Source: Profundicola sp964553105 (GTDB lineage: Bacteria; Bacteroidota; Bacteroidia; Flavobacteriales; Weeksellaceae). Taken from it: 62,647 nt of DNA. The stretch lies in NCBI GenBank assembly GCA_964553105.1, contig CAZKJO010000005.1, positions 1 through 62,647 on the forward strand. Reading direction: 5' to 3'. The position numbers and the translations under genes are program-made. Below are positions 18,362 to 26,148 of this stretch, in pieces; the stretch's first letter is position 1, and each line of letters starts with the position of its first letter. The notes below the pieces were generated by a model. That model did not search any database. It worked only from the letters and a program-made list of their open reading frames with translations, and had not been told where the DNA came from.

Positions 18362-18985
18362 ATGTACGCAATTGTAGAGATAGCAGGGCTTCAGTACAAA
18401 GTAAAGAAAGACCAACAGTTGTATGTTAATCGTTTACAGGGTAATGCAGGTGATTCAGTATCATTTGATAAAGTATTACTAACCGACAACGGAAGCATCA
18501 CAGTAGGCGCCCCAGTTATAGAAGGTGCAGCAGTAGAAGTTAAAATTCTAGAGCACTTAAAAGGAGATAAAGTAGTTGTCTTCAAGAAGAAAAGAAGAAA
18601 AGGATACCGTAAGAAAAATGGTTTTAGACCATCTTTAACTAAGGTTGAGGTATTATCTATCCCAGGATCAGATTCTTCTAAATCAGCAGCTAAGTCTGAA
18701 AAGAAAGCTGAGCCAAAAGCAAAAGCTTCTTCTAAAAAGGACAAATTAACAGTAGTTGAAGGTATTGGACCAAAAGTTCAAGAGCTTTTAAATGAAAATG
18801 GAATTGTTACTTTTAGAGATTTAGCAAACACTTCAGTAGAGGCAATCAAAGCTATCTTGGAGCCAAAAGGTGGAATTTATGCATCAATGGATCCAGGTAC
18901 ATGGCCAGCACAAGCTGAAATGGCAGCAGATGGTAAAATGGACGAGCTAAAAGCTTGGCAAGATGAACTAGACGCTGGTAAATAA
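18362..18985 (+). CDS. rplU: Ribosomal protein L21 with a C-terminal helix-hairpin-helix domain
   Basis: 207 residues, twice the usual L21 length. Residues 1 to about 101 are canonical L21 (MYAIVEIAGLQYKVKKDQQL start; KKKRRKGYRKKNG rRNA-binding loop). A lysine/alanine/serine-rich linker (about 102-128) leads to a domain at about 129-207 with VVEGIGPKVQELLNENGI, a helix-hairpin-helix signature similar to those in DUF4332-like and DNA polymerase/ligase HhH domains. L21 binds 23S rRNA in the large subunit; the extension could add a nucleic acid contact. Such extensions occur in related Bacteroidota. It is followed 26 nt later by rpmA, the usual partner. Confidence 0.95.
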   Translation: MYAIVEIAGLQYKVKKDQQLYVNRLQGNAGDSVSFDKVLLTDNGSITVGAPVIEGAAVEVKILEHLKGDKVVVFKKKRRKGYRKKNGFRPSLTKVEVLSIPGSDSSKSAAKSEKKAEPKAKASSKKDKLTVVEGIGPKVQELLNENGIVTFRDLANTSVEAIKAILEPKGGIYASMDPGTWPAQAEMAADGKMDELKAWQDELDAGK

Positions 18986-19011
18986 TTAATTAATACTAAA
19001 AACTTAAAACA

Positions 19012-19269
19012 ATGGCACATAAGAAAGGAGTCGGTAGTTCGAAAAACGGTCGTGATTCATTATCCAAGCGCCTTGGCGTAAAAATGTTCGGTGGTGAGAT
19101 CTGTAAAGCAGGTAACATTATCGTAAGACAAAGAGGAACAAAACACCATCCAGGTGAGAATGTAGGAATGGGGAAAGACCATACTTTATTCGCTTTAACT
19201 GATGGTAGAATCGTTTTCACTAAAAAAGGAGAAAACAGATCATTTGTTTCAATTGAACCAATTAACTAA
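19012..19269 (+). CDS. rpmA: Ribosomal protein L27
   Basis: 85 residues, normal length. It begins MAHKKGVGSSKNGRDS, the conserved N-terminus that reaches the peptidyl-transferase centre, followed by RLGVKMFGGE and HHPGENVGMGKDHTLFAL. There is no extra N-terminal peptide of the kind cleaved in Firmicutes. It forms an operon with rplU. Confidence 0.98.
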   Translation: MAHKKGVGSSKNGRDSLSKRLGVKMFGGEICKAGNIIVRQRGTKHHPGENVGMGKDHTLFALTDGRIVFTKKGENRSFVSIEPIN

Positions 19270-19297
19270 GAATTTATTTCATAGTAGATATAATATC

Positions 19298-19326
19298 AAC
19301 CGTTTCAGAAATGAAACGGTTTTTTT
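19298..19326 (+). terminator. Intrinsic terminator after rpmA
   Basis: Perfect 10-bp stem AACCGTTTCA / TGAAACGGTT closed by a GAAA tetraloop, followed by TTTTT. Confidence 0.93.
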
Positions 19327-19400
19327 ATGCCCTAAATTCACCTGCCAAGGATTATTGAGCTAATTTGTAACATTTCTTTCAAAAGTACTACCAATACAAC

Positions 19401-19907
19401 GTGAGCGAAGAATCAAATAAAATAGAATTCACCAAGCTGATAGAGGAGAATCAAGGGATTGTCCACAAGGTTTGTCGAATTTATACCGATGACGCTATGG
19501 CGCACAATGATCTCTTTCAGGAGATTGTTTTGCAATTGTGGAAATCTTATGATTCGTTCAAAGGAGATTCTAAGTTTAGTACTTGGATGTATCGTGTGGG
19601 AATTAATACAGCTATCACTTTATATCGTAAAAAGAGTAGAAAACCTAGAATCGATAGATTAGATGATCATCATTTCCATATTCATTCAGAAGAAAGAGAT
19701 GAGAATGTTGAGTTTCAAATTCAGATGCTAAAAAAAGCAATCAACCAACTCAACGATATTGAAAGAGCTTTGGTTTTGTTGTATTTAGAGGAATTGCCTT
19801 ATCGTGAAATTGCTGATACCATGGGAATTACCGAAGTCAATGCGCGAGTGAAAATGAATAGAATTAAGAAAAAATTGAAAGAAATGTTAAACCCCTATCG
19901 ACCATGA
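19401..19907 (+). CDS. ECF-type sigma-70 family RNA polymerase sigma factor
   Basis: 168 residues. Region 2 appears as DLFQEIVLQLWKSYDSF (about 37-53) with FSTWMYRVGINTA, and region 4 as LNDIERALVLLYLEELPYRE (about 117-136) followed by the helix-turn-helix IADTMGITEVNARVKMNRIKKKL. The start is a GTG. It overlaps the following membrane protein gene by 4 bases (ATGA), the arrangement expected of a sigma factor with its membrane-bound partner. Confidence 0.92.
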   Translation: MSEESNKIEFTKLIEENQGIVHKVCRIYTDDAMAHNDLFQEIVLQLWKSYDSFKGDSKFSTWMYRVGINTAITLYRKKSRKPRIDRLDDHHFHIHSEERDENVEFQIQMLKKAINQLNDIERALVLLYLEELPYREIADTMGITEVNARVKMNRIKKKLKEMLNPYRP

Positions 19908-20545
19908 ATCAGGAATTTAGCTTGGATAGCCTGAAAAAGGCATGGAAAAGTCAGGTGGAAGAAAAAAAGTACTCCTCTGACGAAATTTTTAAAATGTTGA
20001 AGAGGAAATCTATTTCTTCCGTTAAATGGGTTTTTATCATCAGTTTGATTGAATTATTTTTGACCGTAATTGCTTATATCTTCATGTTCAGCAATTTTTC
20101 TATCACGGATTATCATGAGGAATTAATGAAAAGCATGGGCTATTGGGGGGTAGTTTATGAAATCCTTTCATTTTTTGTGTATGGTGTAACGTTTCTTTTT
20201 ATTTATTTTTTCTTCAAAATCTACAAAAGTATCAAAGTACAATCCAGTATCAAAGACCTTTCACAAGACATTATCTCTTTTAGAAGATTGGTAAATTATT
20301 TTATTTATTTTAATCTTATCATGATTTTTGTCCTTATAGGGATTGCGATAGTTCCTATGCTTTCATCAAATCCCGAATTGGCTGATGTCGAATGGACTTC
20401 CAGCACTGGAATCGGAATTATTGTTGGAATGACCCTGACATTATTCGTCTTTATTGGTTTGAGTTGGTTGTATTATTATATCGTTTATGGAACTTTTCAA
20501 AGACGCCTTAAACGCAACCTAAGGGAACTTGACGCTTTAGATTAA
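19904..20545 (+). CDS. Four-helix membrane protein coupled to the ECF sigma factor
   Basis: 213 residues: a soluble N-terminal stretch of about 40 residues (SLDSLKKAWKSQVEEKKYSS) and four transmembrane helices (about 44-64, 85-108, 137-160, 170-195). The N-terminus could contact the sigma factor like a short anti-sigma domain, but it has no zinc-binding HXXXCXXC motif. An anti-sigma role is inferred from the 4-base overlap with the sigma gene only. Confidence 0.72.
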   Translation: MNQEFSLDSLKKAWKSQVEEKKYSSDEIFKMLKRKSISSVKWVFIISLIELFLTVIAYIFMFSNFSITDYHEELMKSMGYWGVVYEILSFFVYGVTFLFIYFFFKIYKSIKVQSSIKDLSQDIISFRRLVNYFIYFNLIMIFVLIGIAIVPMLSSNPELADVEWTSSTGIGIIVGMTLTLFVFIGLSWLYYYIVYGTFQRRLKRNLRELDALD

Positions 20546-20565
20546 ATAGTTTTTTAACTTAGGGT

Positions 20566-21327
20566 ATGAAAAAACTTGGAATTATTGGCTATGGTTGGTT
20601 GGGATCTAGAATTGCCAATCATCTCTCAAGTCAATTTGAAATTTATACTACCACCACAAATCCCGAAAAATTAGCTGATTTAAAATCCAAATCTATTCAA
20701 GTAAAGCTTGTTGAATTCCCCGACGAAAATAAAGCTCATCAAATTACTACTTGGGATGTGATTTCTAGCTTAGATGCAGTTATTATTACTATTCCATTTT
20801 CTTCGCGACAATCTTGCGCTAGCTCGTTATTTAATAAAATTCAAAATATTTCTGCATTTTTAGGAGATTATAAGGGGCTGCTTTTTATGATGAATTCCAC
20901 TGGTGTTTATGATAAAGAGGAAAAAGAATACACCGAAGCCGATAAAGCAATTGATAAGGTAAGCAGCGAAAGATTATTTAAGACTAATTTCCCGCAAATC
21001 AATATTCTTAGATTAGCTGGATTAATGGGGGATGACAGATTGTTGAAGAATTATGACGTATCTAATTTAGATGCTCCAGTAAATCATGTGCACTACATTG
21101 ATATTGCTCGTGTTATAGAATCAATGATAGAACTTGAGATGAATGCTAAACTGTACAATGTTGTTGCTCCTCAACATCCTTCTAAACAAGATGTAATCAA
21201 CGCTCAAAATAATGAAGTATATGATGTAGAAAAAGAGGCAATTGGTAGAATTATTTCTTCAGCAAAATTAATTGAAGACTTAGGTTTTACTTTTAAATTT
21301 CCAGATCCTAGGGTTTTTCATTTATAG
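20566..21327 (+). CDS. NAD(P)-binding Rossmann protein, epimerase-like (YeeZ-type)
   Basis: 253 residues with an N-terminal dinucleotide-binding motif (LGIIGYGWLGSRIANHL, residues 3-19). DAVIITIPF and MMNSTGVYDKEE follow the order of extended short-chain dehydrogenases. The catalytic YxxxK is not obvious (GVYDKEEKEY has Tyr but no Lys at +4), so a reductase activity is doubtful. The family includes E. coli YeeZ, of unsettled function. It follows the membrane protein by 20 nt and may share its transcript. Confidence 0.75.
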   Translation: MKKLGIIGYGWLGSRIANHLSSQFEIYTTTTNPEKLADLKSKSIQVKLVEFPDENKAHQITTWDVISSLDAVIITIPFSSRQSCASSLFNKIQNISAFLGDYKGLLFMMNSTGVYDKEEKEYTEADKAIDKVSSERLFKTNFPQINILRLAGLMGDDRLLKNYDVSNLDAPVNHVHYIDIARVIESMIELEMNAKLYNVVAPQHPSKQDVINAQNNEVYDVEKEAIGRIISSAKLIEDLGFTFKFPDPRVFHL

Positions 21328-21361
21328 AAAAGGCTTAAATTAAAGTTTTAAAATTGATTCA

Positions 21362-21711
21362 TCATTGATTTTTTTTCGTTTCAAGGGAAACCTTAAGAAT
21401 ATCGTATCCTATTCCCATTCCAAACCAAATATTACCATTTGATTCCCACCGGTATTCTCGTTGATTGTTTATGTGATCTACTCCAACATATATACCTGCG
21501 TTTACTCTGTGATACTCCAACATTAATCCAGTAAAAAAATTAAGAGTTCTAAATATCTCACTGAATCCTTATTGTCTCAACTTATATTATCTAAATTTTT
21601 AACGTGTAAATGAGTGGTTAGTCTAAGGGTTTCTCCTGTTTTCTGCCCAAAGCAACAATTAGAAATTAAAACGATACTAACTAAGTAAACTCGTTTTTTA
21701 AATATTTTCAT
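21362..21711 (-). pseudogene. Decayed small secreted, barrel-like protein gene
   Basis: Reading the minus strand from ATG 21711 gives a clean signal peptide (MKIFKKRVYLVSIVLISNC...FGQ) and about 20 further residues, ending at a TGA (21577-21579). In another frame the sequence continues without interruption as FSEIFRTLNFFTGLMLEY and GIYVGVDHINNQREYRW to IWFGMGIGYDILKV, with a stop at 21362-21364. The second part, with alternating Gly/aromatic residues and a terminal strand, looks like the end of a small outer membrane beta-barrel. A stop codon and a frameshift between 21555 and 21580 separate the halves. An intact version would be about 115 residues. Confidence 0.65.
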
Positions 21712-21876
21712 AATAATTGAGCCTTATTCAATAAGCCTATAAAAAATTATAGATTAAATTAATAAAAATCAATTAACATAATGTATGGTGGGAGTTATAT
21801 AAAATAAGTAGCCGCTATGAATGAAATATGTATTATAATCATTAAACATCATATATACGCCGATTTTACTAAAGTT

Positions 21877-21916
21877 AAAAGCCCTAAATGCATATAATTT
21901 CACATCTAAGGCTTTT
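21877..21916 (-). terminator. Intrinsic terminator after the metal-uptake operon
   Basis: 14-bp stem including two G-T pairs (21877-21890 with 21903-21916), AAAAGCC at the base and TTTT following on the minus strand. It lies 36 bases beyond the stop of the His-rich lipoprotein. Confidence 0.75.
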
Positions 21917-21951
21917 GGTATCGCTTAAAAACTTTTATTTAAATAAAATAA

Positions 21952-22566
21952 TTATTCCACTACAATAGGAAAAACTGCCATCATATCGGTTGCGCCACCA
22001 ACAGAACTTCCAAAGTTGTTATTGGCTTGATCATTTACCTCTGTAGGTTGATGTTTTAACTCAATCTGAAGGTTTCCTGTACTGTTAGCTAAAGCTGTTA
22101 TTCTCGTCTTAACACCAATTTTGGTACCATCATTTCGTGTAGATTCAGCAGCATCTGTTCTTTCTAATTCTATGCTTAAGGAGTTTGATTTAGCATATAA
22201 AAAGAAATGTTCCTCCACCGCCTCAAGGGTCTCATGTAGAATATTATGTTCATCTCCTTCATGGTCCTCGTTGTCGTTATGCTCTTCATGGTCTTCGTCA
22301 TGTTCATGGTTGTCTTGACCATTCAATGCAATAATCTCGAAATTATAGGTTTGTCCGCTAGTTAAAACGATGGTTTCACCTAAATTATTCCCGGCCCTAA
22401 ATACATATTGAACTGGATTTTCTCCATTTAGGTCGGTTCTCTCTATCACAAGTTCGTGAATTCCTTCGTGATCATGGATATGTTCGGGAATGTCATCATT
22501 GTTACAAGATGTGAATAAAATTGTAATTAATAATATGCGAAGTATGTTGTATTGTATTGATTTCAT
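21952..22566 (-). CDS. His/Asp/Glu-rich lipoprotein, probable metal-binding partner of the TonB receptor
   Basis: 204 residues with a lipobox (LLITILFTSCN, Cys about residue 21). Two histidine clusters are visible, EHIHDHEGIHE (about 29-39) and a longer acidic/His run from about residue 85 to 112 (QDNHEHDEDHEEHNDNEDHE and onward). Between and after them are beta-rich segments. Clusters like these bind zinc, nickel or copper in periplasmic metallochaperones. The gene starts 12 bases after the TonB receptor stop, on the same strand. Metal identity is not determined by the sequence. Confidence 0.8.
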   Translation of the reverse strand: MKSIQYNILRILLITILFTSCNNDDIPEHIHDHEGIHELVIERTDLNGENPVQYVFRAGNNLGETIVLTSGQTYNFEIIALNGQDNHEHDEDHEEHNDNEDHEGDEHNILHETLEAVEEHFFLYAKSNSLSIELERTDAAESTRNDGTKIGVKTRITALANSTGNLQIELKHQPTEVNDQANNNFGSSVGGATDMMAVFPIVVE

Positions 22567-22578
22567 GATATTAAAGTC

Positions 22579-24987
22579 TTAAAAATTGTAAATAAATTGT
22601 AATTGAAATTGTCTTCCCATTTCATCTGCGTAGTATCTAAATCGATTTAAATAATTACGATAAGATGTATTGGAAATGTTGTTGATTTTTCCATTGATTT
22701 GCAATGGATGTTTAAAAAAGTTGACTGATATTCCGGCTTTTAGGCTCATTAAGAAATAAGAAGATGGCGGTGTGCTGATATCAACCAACTTGCTCACTTG
22801 TTCGCCATTTTCTAAAACATTGATGGTGAAATTATAATCTGCATAGCGATTTTGCTCTGCTACCCATTGTGAACTAAATGAAATATAAGGTTCAAGCTTG
22901 CTATTCCATGCATAGCTTAATTCTTGACTCCATTCAAATGGCGGCATCTGAATCAAAGCTAAATCATTTGTTTTATCATTCGCGTAGACATAAGAAAGTT
23001 TATTGTTCCAGTCTAACGAACGAGAAATATCTAAATCAACATCCACATCAACTCCATAAATTTCAGCATCTATTTGTTTGAACTTCCAAACTGGGAAAGC
23101 TCCTCGAATGGTGTATTCTGCACCCGATGGAATTTGGTAAATGTAGTCATGGATATAATTATAGTATCCTAAAATATTGAAGTTGAAACCACTTAATAAG
23201 GCAACTTTTTGATTATAATTTAATGTTATTTTATGTGCCTTTTCAGCATTTAAATTAACATCTCCTAGTTCAATCGAAACAGCCGAATGATGTAAACCTT
23301 CGCTAAACAATTCAGCTGGATTGGGTGGACGGTTGGCAAAAGCATAGTTCACAGAAAATTCACTATCATTGTTAGGCGTAAAACTAGCGCCCAAGCTTGC
23401 TGAAATATTGTGATAATCTAGTTTAAAGTGCGTTAACCATTCATTTCCAAAATCTCCTATGATGTTATTTGCATATAAATCATTATAATTCATAGAGTTC
23501 CAATAACGCTTAAAATAATACTTTCTGGTATCCATATGCATAAAATCATATCTCAAACCTGTATTAAATTTCCACTGAAAATTGGGACGAAAATTAGCCG
23601 AAACAAAAGCACCGGTTTTCCATTTATTAAAATCAGGAACTAAGCGCTTATTCTGAGTCTTAGGATCTGAATAATTTTTCTGAAAATTAAAATCTACACC
23701 CGTTTCAAGATTAAAATGATCTAAATTATCAATCGATAAATAGGCCTCCGCTGAATGAGTACTTAACTCAACATCCATGGATGGAATATCCGTTACTTCA
23801 CCAATCCTAACATCATACTCTTGACGTTTATTAAATTGAAAAGCATATTGAGTTTCTAATTTTCCGAAATTTTGAAACCTCTTCTCATATTTTAATTTGG
23901 CCAAATGATGCTGCACATTTTGATACGGCTTTTCAATCTTGTAAGAAAAATCGTTAGAAACCCTAGGTTCTGGAGAATTTATAGCATCAGCTAAATCGTT
24001 TAGATTTCCTAAATGAGTTGCATGCATGATTCCTAAATCTGTTTCGAAGTAACTATAGGATAAACTTAATTTCTGTCTAAAATCTCCATAAGCTACTTCT
24101 GTTAAGAATGCTTTTTGCTCACTTCCGGTATTATTTAAATAATATTTTGGCGCCTTAAAATCTCCATGTCTCTTATAAGATGCTTGCGCTTGAAATCCCC
24201 AATTAGAATTAAATCCTTTCTGAATAGACGCATTTAAATTTCCACCTCTTCCATTTGCAATTCCAGTCATTGAAACTGTTCCTTGAATGGTGTCTGTTTT
24301 TGGAAGTTTAGGTAAATCTGTAATTACAATTCCTCCAATTGCATCACCACCATAGCGTAGGGCAGAGGCTCCCTTTAGAATTCTAATATCATCAAAGGAA
24401 TTTAAATCCATATTCGGAGCATGTTCCACTCCCCATTCCATATCTTCTTGTCGCACTCCCTGATTCATCATAATAATTCTGCTACTATGCATACCATGAA
24501 TCATAGGTTTAATGATGTTGTTTCCAGTTTCTAAACCAGAAACTCCACTTACTGATTTAAGTAAATACCCAATGGTTTCAACACTGTTTTTATTAATTTC
24601 CTCTTTGTGAATATGCGTTTCATCTTGCGTATCAACCGCTCGTTTTTGAAACCCTTTAGCCTCAATACTTTCTAGTTGAATGATATGATGTTCTAAGAAC
24701 CAAGAGACAGATTTATTTTGTTTTAAGGTAAGTATCTCTCGTAATGGTTCGCATTCTTCGTGCGTAACCAATACTTCATAATCACCTGGACATAAACCTT
24801 CAAAAGAGAAATATCCATTCTCGTCGGTGAGTTGATTTAAATTTAAAGCTGTAATACTAACTGAAGCTTTGTCTAATGGTTGATTGTTATGAAAATCAAT
24901 GATTTGACCTTCAAACTTTAAGTCACAATTTTGTGCATTCACCAATGCTATGGCACTCATAGCCAAGCAGGTTAAATATATTTTCAT
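22579..24987 (-). CDS. TonB-dependent receptor, ZnuD-like, with CarboxypepD_reg domain
   Basis: 802 residues. Signal peptide to about residue 18, then a CarboxypepD_reg-like Ig domain (about 24-110), a plug domain (about 125-240, with HGMHSSRIIMMNQGVRQEDM and GASALRYGGDAIGGIV), and a 22-strand barrel ending in QFQLQFIYNF with the C-terminal Phe. His-containing loops (ETHIHKEE, EGLHHSAV) and the plug pattern resemble the zinc receptor ZnuD of Neisseria. It uses TonB energy to import a metal or metal complex across the outer membrane. Lipoprotein and small periplasmic genes flank it. Confidence 0.88.
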   Translation of the reverse strand: MKIYLTCLAMSAIALVNAQNCDLKFEGQIIDFHNNQPLDKASVSITALNLNQLTDENGYFSFEGLCPGDYEVLVTHEECEPLREILTLKQNKSVSWFLEHHIIQLESIEAKGFQKRAVDTQDETHIHKEEINKNSVETIGYLLKSVSGVSGLETGNNIIKPMIHGMHSSRIIMMNQGVRQEDMEWGVEHAPNMDLNSFDDIRILKGASALRYGGDAIGGIVITDLPKLPKTDTIQGTVSMTGIANGRGGNLNASIQKGFNSNWGFQAQASYKRHGDFKAPKYYLNNTGSEQKAFLTEVAYGDFRQKLSLSYSYFETDLGIMHATHLGNLNDLADAINSPEPRVSNDFSYKIEKPYQNVQHHLAKLKYEKRFQNFGKLETQYAFQFNKRQEYDVRIGEVTDIPSMDVELSTHSAEAYLSIDNLDHFNLETGVDFNFQKNYSDPKTQNKRLVPDFNKWKTGAFVSANFRPNFQWKFNTGLRYDFMHMDTRKYYFKRYWNSMNYNDLYANNIIGDFGNEWLTHFKLDYHNISASLGASFTPNNDSEFSVNYAFANRPPNPAELFSEGLHHSAVSIELGDVNLNAEKAHKITLNYNQKVALLSGFNFNILGYYNYIHDYIYQIPSGAEYTIRGAFPVWKFKQIDAEIYGVDVDVDLDISRSLDWNNKLSYVYANDKTNDLALIQMPPFEWSQELSYAWNSKLEPYISFSSQWVAEQNRYADYNFTINVLENGEQVSKLVDISTPPSSYFLMSLKAGISVNFFKHPLQINGKINNISNTSYRNYLNRFRYYADEMGRQFQLQFIYNF

Positions 24988-25072
24988 TAAATAATTTTTG
25001 AATTGTAATTATCAGGCTATTAAAGGTTTAATGCCTGTTGAATTAATGATATAATTTAAATTCAAAGATGTA

Positions 25073-25089
25073 TATAGCGAATGGCTATA
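25073..25089 (-). promoter_or_regulatory. Candidate operator and promoter of the TonB receptor gene
   Basis: Inverted repeat TATAGC-GAATG-GCTATA. On the minus strand it is followed by CATCTTTG, close to the TAnnTTTG -7 box. The position between the small periplasmic gene and the receptor would suit a metal-responsive repressor, but I cannot assign one. Confidence 0.35.
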
Positions 25090-25103
25090 AGCATTGAATT
25101 AAC

Positions 25104-25430
25104 TTAAGAAATTCGATATGTACAATTCAATTGTGGTGGTGCTCTTAGATTAAAGTGAAAAGCTAAAACGGATGAAACTAATTCATTCTTAGTTTCAATT
25201 ATTTCTTTAGAGATGAGTTCATTTCCTACACAATGGGTAATTTCAAAGGATTCTGGGTTTAAAAAATTACCTTGCCCAAAACTCAAAAGATTGATGTAAG
25301 TACAATCGTCTAAAGCGTTTTTAGTCGCCTCTTGATGATCTAAACTATGTGCATAGAAGTGTATAGGGGTAATACTGAGAAAGTAGAACCCTATAAAAAC
25401 ACTCAGTAAGATTGTTTTCAAAAATTGCAC
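25104..25430 (-). CDS. Small secreted protein of the metal-uptake operon
   Basis: 108 residues. An N-terminal hydrophobic helix (LLSVFIGFYFLSITPIHFYA) acts as signal or anchor. The mature part has scattered His and Cys (HSLDHQE, DDCTYINL, THCVGNE) and ends with LRAPPQLNCTYRIS. An RAPP ending near the C-terminus is characteristic of small proteins found beside metal TonB receptors in Bacteroidota (DUF2946-like). The start is a GTG, supported by a -7 box (TAATTTTA, 25442-25435) ending exactly 4 nt before it. Confidence 0.7.
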   Translation of the reverse strand: MQFLKTILLSVFIGFYFLSITPIHFYAHSLDHQEATKNALDDCTYINLLSFGQGNFLNPESFEITHCVGNELISKEIIETKNELVSSVLAFHFNLRAPPQLNCTYRIS

Positions 25431-25434
25431 GCCG

Positions 25435-25442
25435 TAAAATTA
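25435..25442 (-). promoter_or_regulatory. -7 box ending 4 nt before a GTG start
   Basis: TAATTTTA on the minus strand, then CGGC, then the GTG at 25430. This is the same geometry as korB, thyA, the acyltransferase and marR, and implies a leaderless transcript. Confidence 0.4.
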
Positions 25443-25449
25443 GAAAATT

Positions 25450-26148
25450 TTAGCGAGTAGAAAATTTATATTTGTAGTTTTTAAAATTATTTAACAACTC
25501 CTTTTCTTTTGATTTCGGCATCCGTCTATAAATATCTCCTTTTTCTTCTAAAGCTGGAAAAACTGTTTTTTCTTTTATCAATTCAATGCTTTCTAGGAGC
25601 ATATCGATCTCCATGCGATATTGTCTGTAAGCAAGTGAATGAAAAGTGTCATTATCAGAGATTTGAACTATTTTACGGTCGATCATATAACCAGCATCGG
25701 CCTTTTCGTTTACGTAGTGAGATGTAACACCAATCGGTTTGTCATTAAAAATAGCCCATTTAAGAGCATCTAATCCGCGCACTTCTGGCAAATAAGCAGG
25801 ATGTGAATTGATTAATTTGTGATTTAAAACCAACTCTGCCGGTAGAATACCTGCGCCTGCAATTAAAATAGCCTCTGGTTTATCCTCATTGAAGAAATCG
25901 TTCAGATCGGTTATTTCAACTTTTTGAAATTGATAACCAAAATTAGCGGCTAATTGCTCTGGGTAAATATCGTGACAATCACTCGGACGATGAGAATAAA
26001 TCGGTTTAAAAGGCTTTTCTCTTTTCACAAATGGCAAAGCATAAAGCTTCACATCTTGATATCCTTTGGCTTTTAATCCGAAAACTACATCTTGTGTTTT
26101 TCTATGGGGATGGTCATAAGTAATGACCGCAATTTTATCCCTTTTCAT
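25450..26148 (-). CDS. Formyltransferase-fold protein (Fmt/PurN superfamily)
   Basis: 232 residues with the formyl_transf_N catalytic arrangement: LINSHPAYLPEVRG (Asn and His, about residues 106-110) and KADAGYMIDRKI (Asp, about 150). The family transfers a formyl group from 10-formyltetrahydrofolate to an amine. It lacks the C-terminal domain of methionyl-tRNA formyltransferase and has an N-terminal extension unlike PurN, so a sugar or other small-molecule substrate is likely. It overlaps the GH13 gene by one base (TAATG) and is therefore translated from the same message. Confidence 0.8.
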   Translation of the reverse strand: MKRDKIAVITYDHPHRKTQDVVFGLKAKGYQDVKLYALPFVKREKPFKPIYSHRPSDCHDIYPEQLAANFGYQFQKVEITDLNDFFNEDKPEAILIAGAGILPAELVLNHKLINSHPAYLPEVRGLDALKWAIFNDKPIGVTSHYVNEKADAGYMIDRKIVQISDNDTFHSLAYRQYRMEIDMLLESIELIKEKTVFPALEEKGDIYRRMPKSKEKELLNNFKNYKYKFSTR

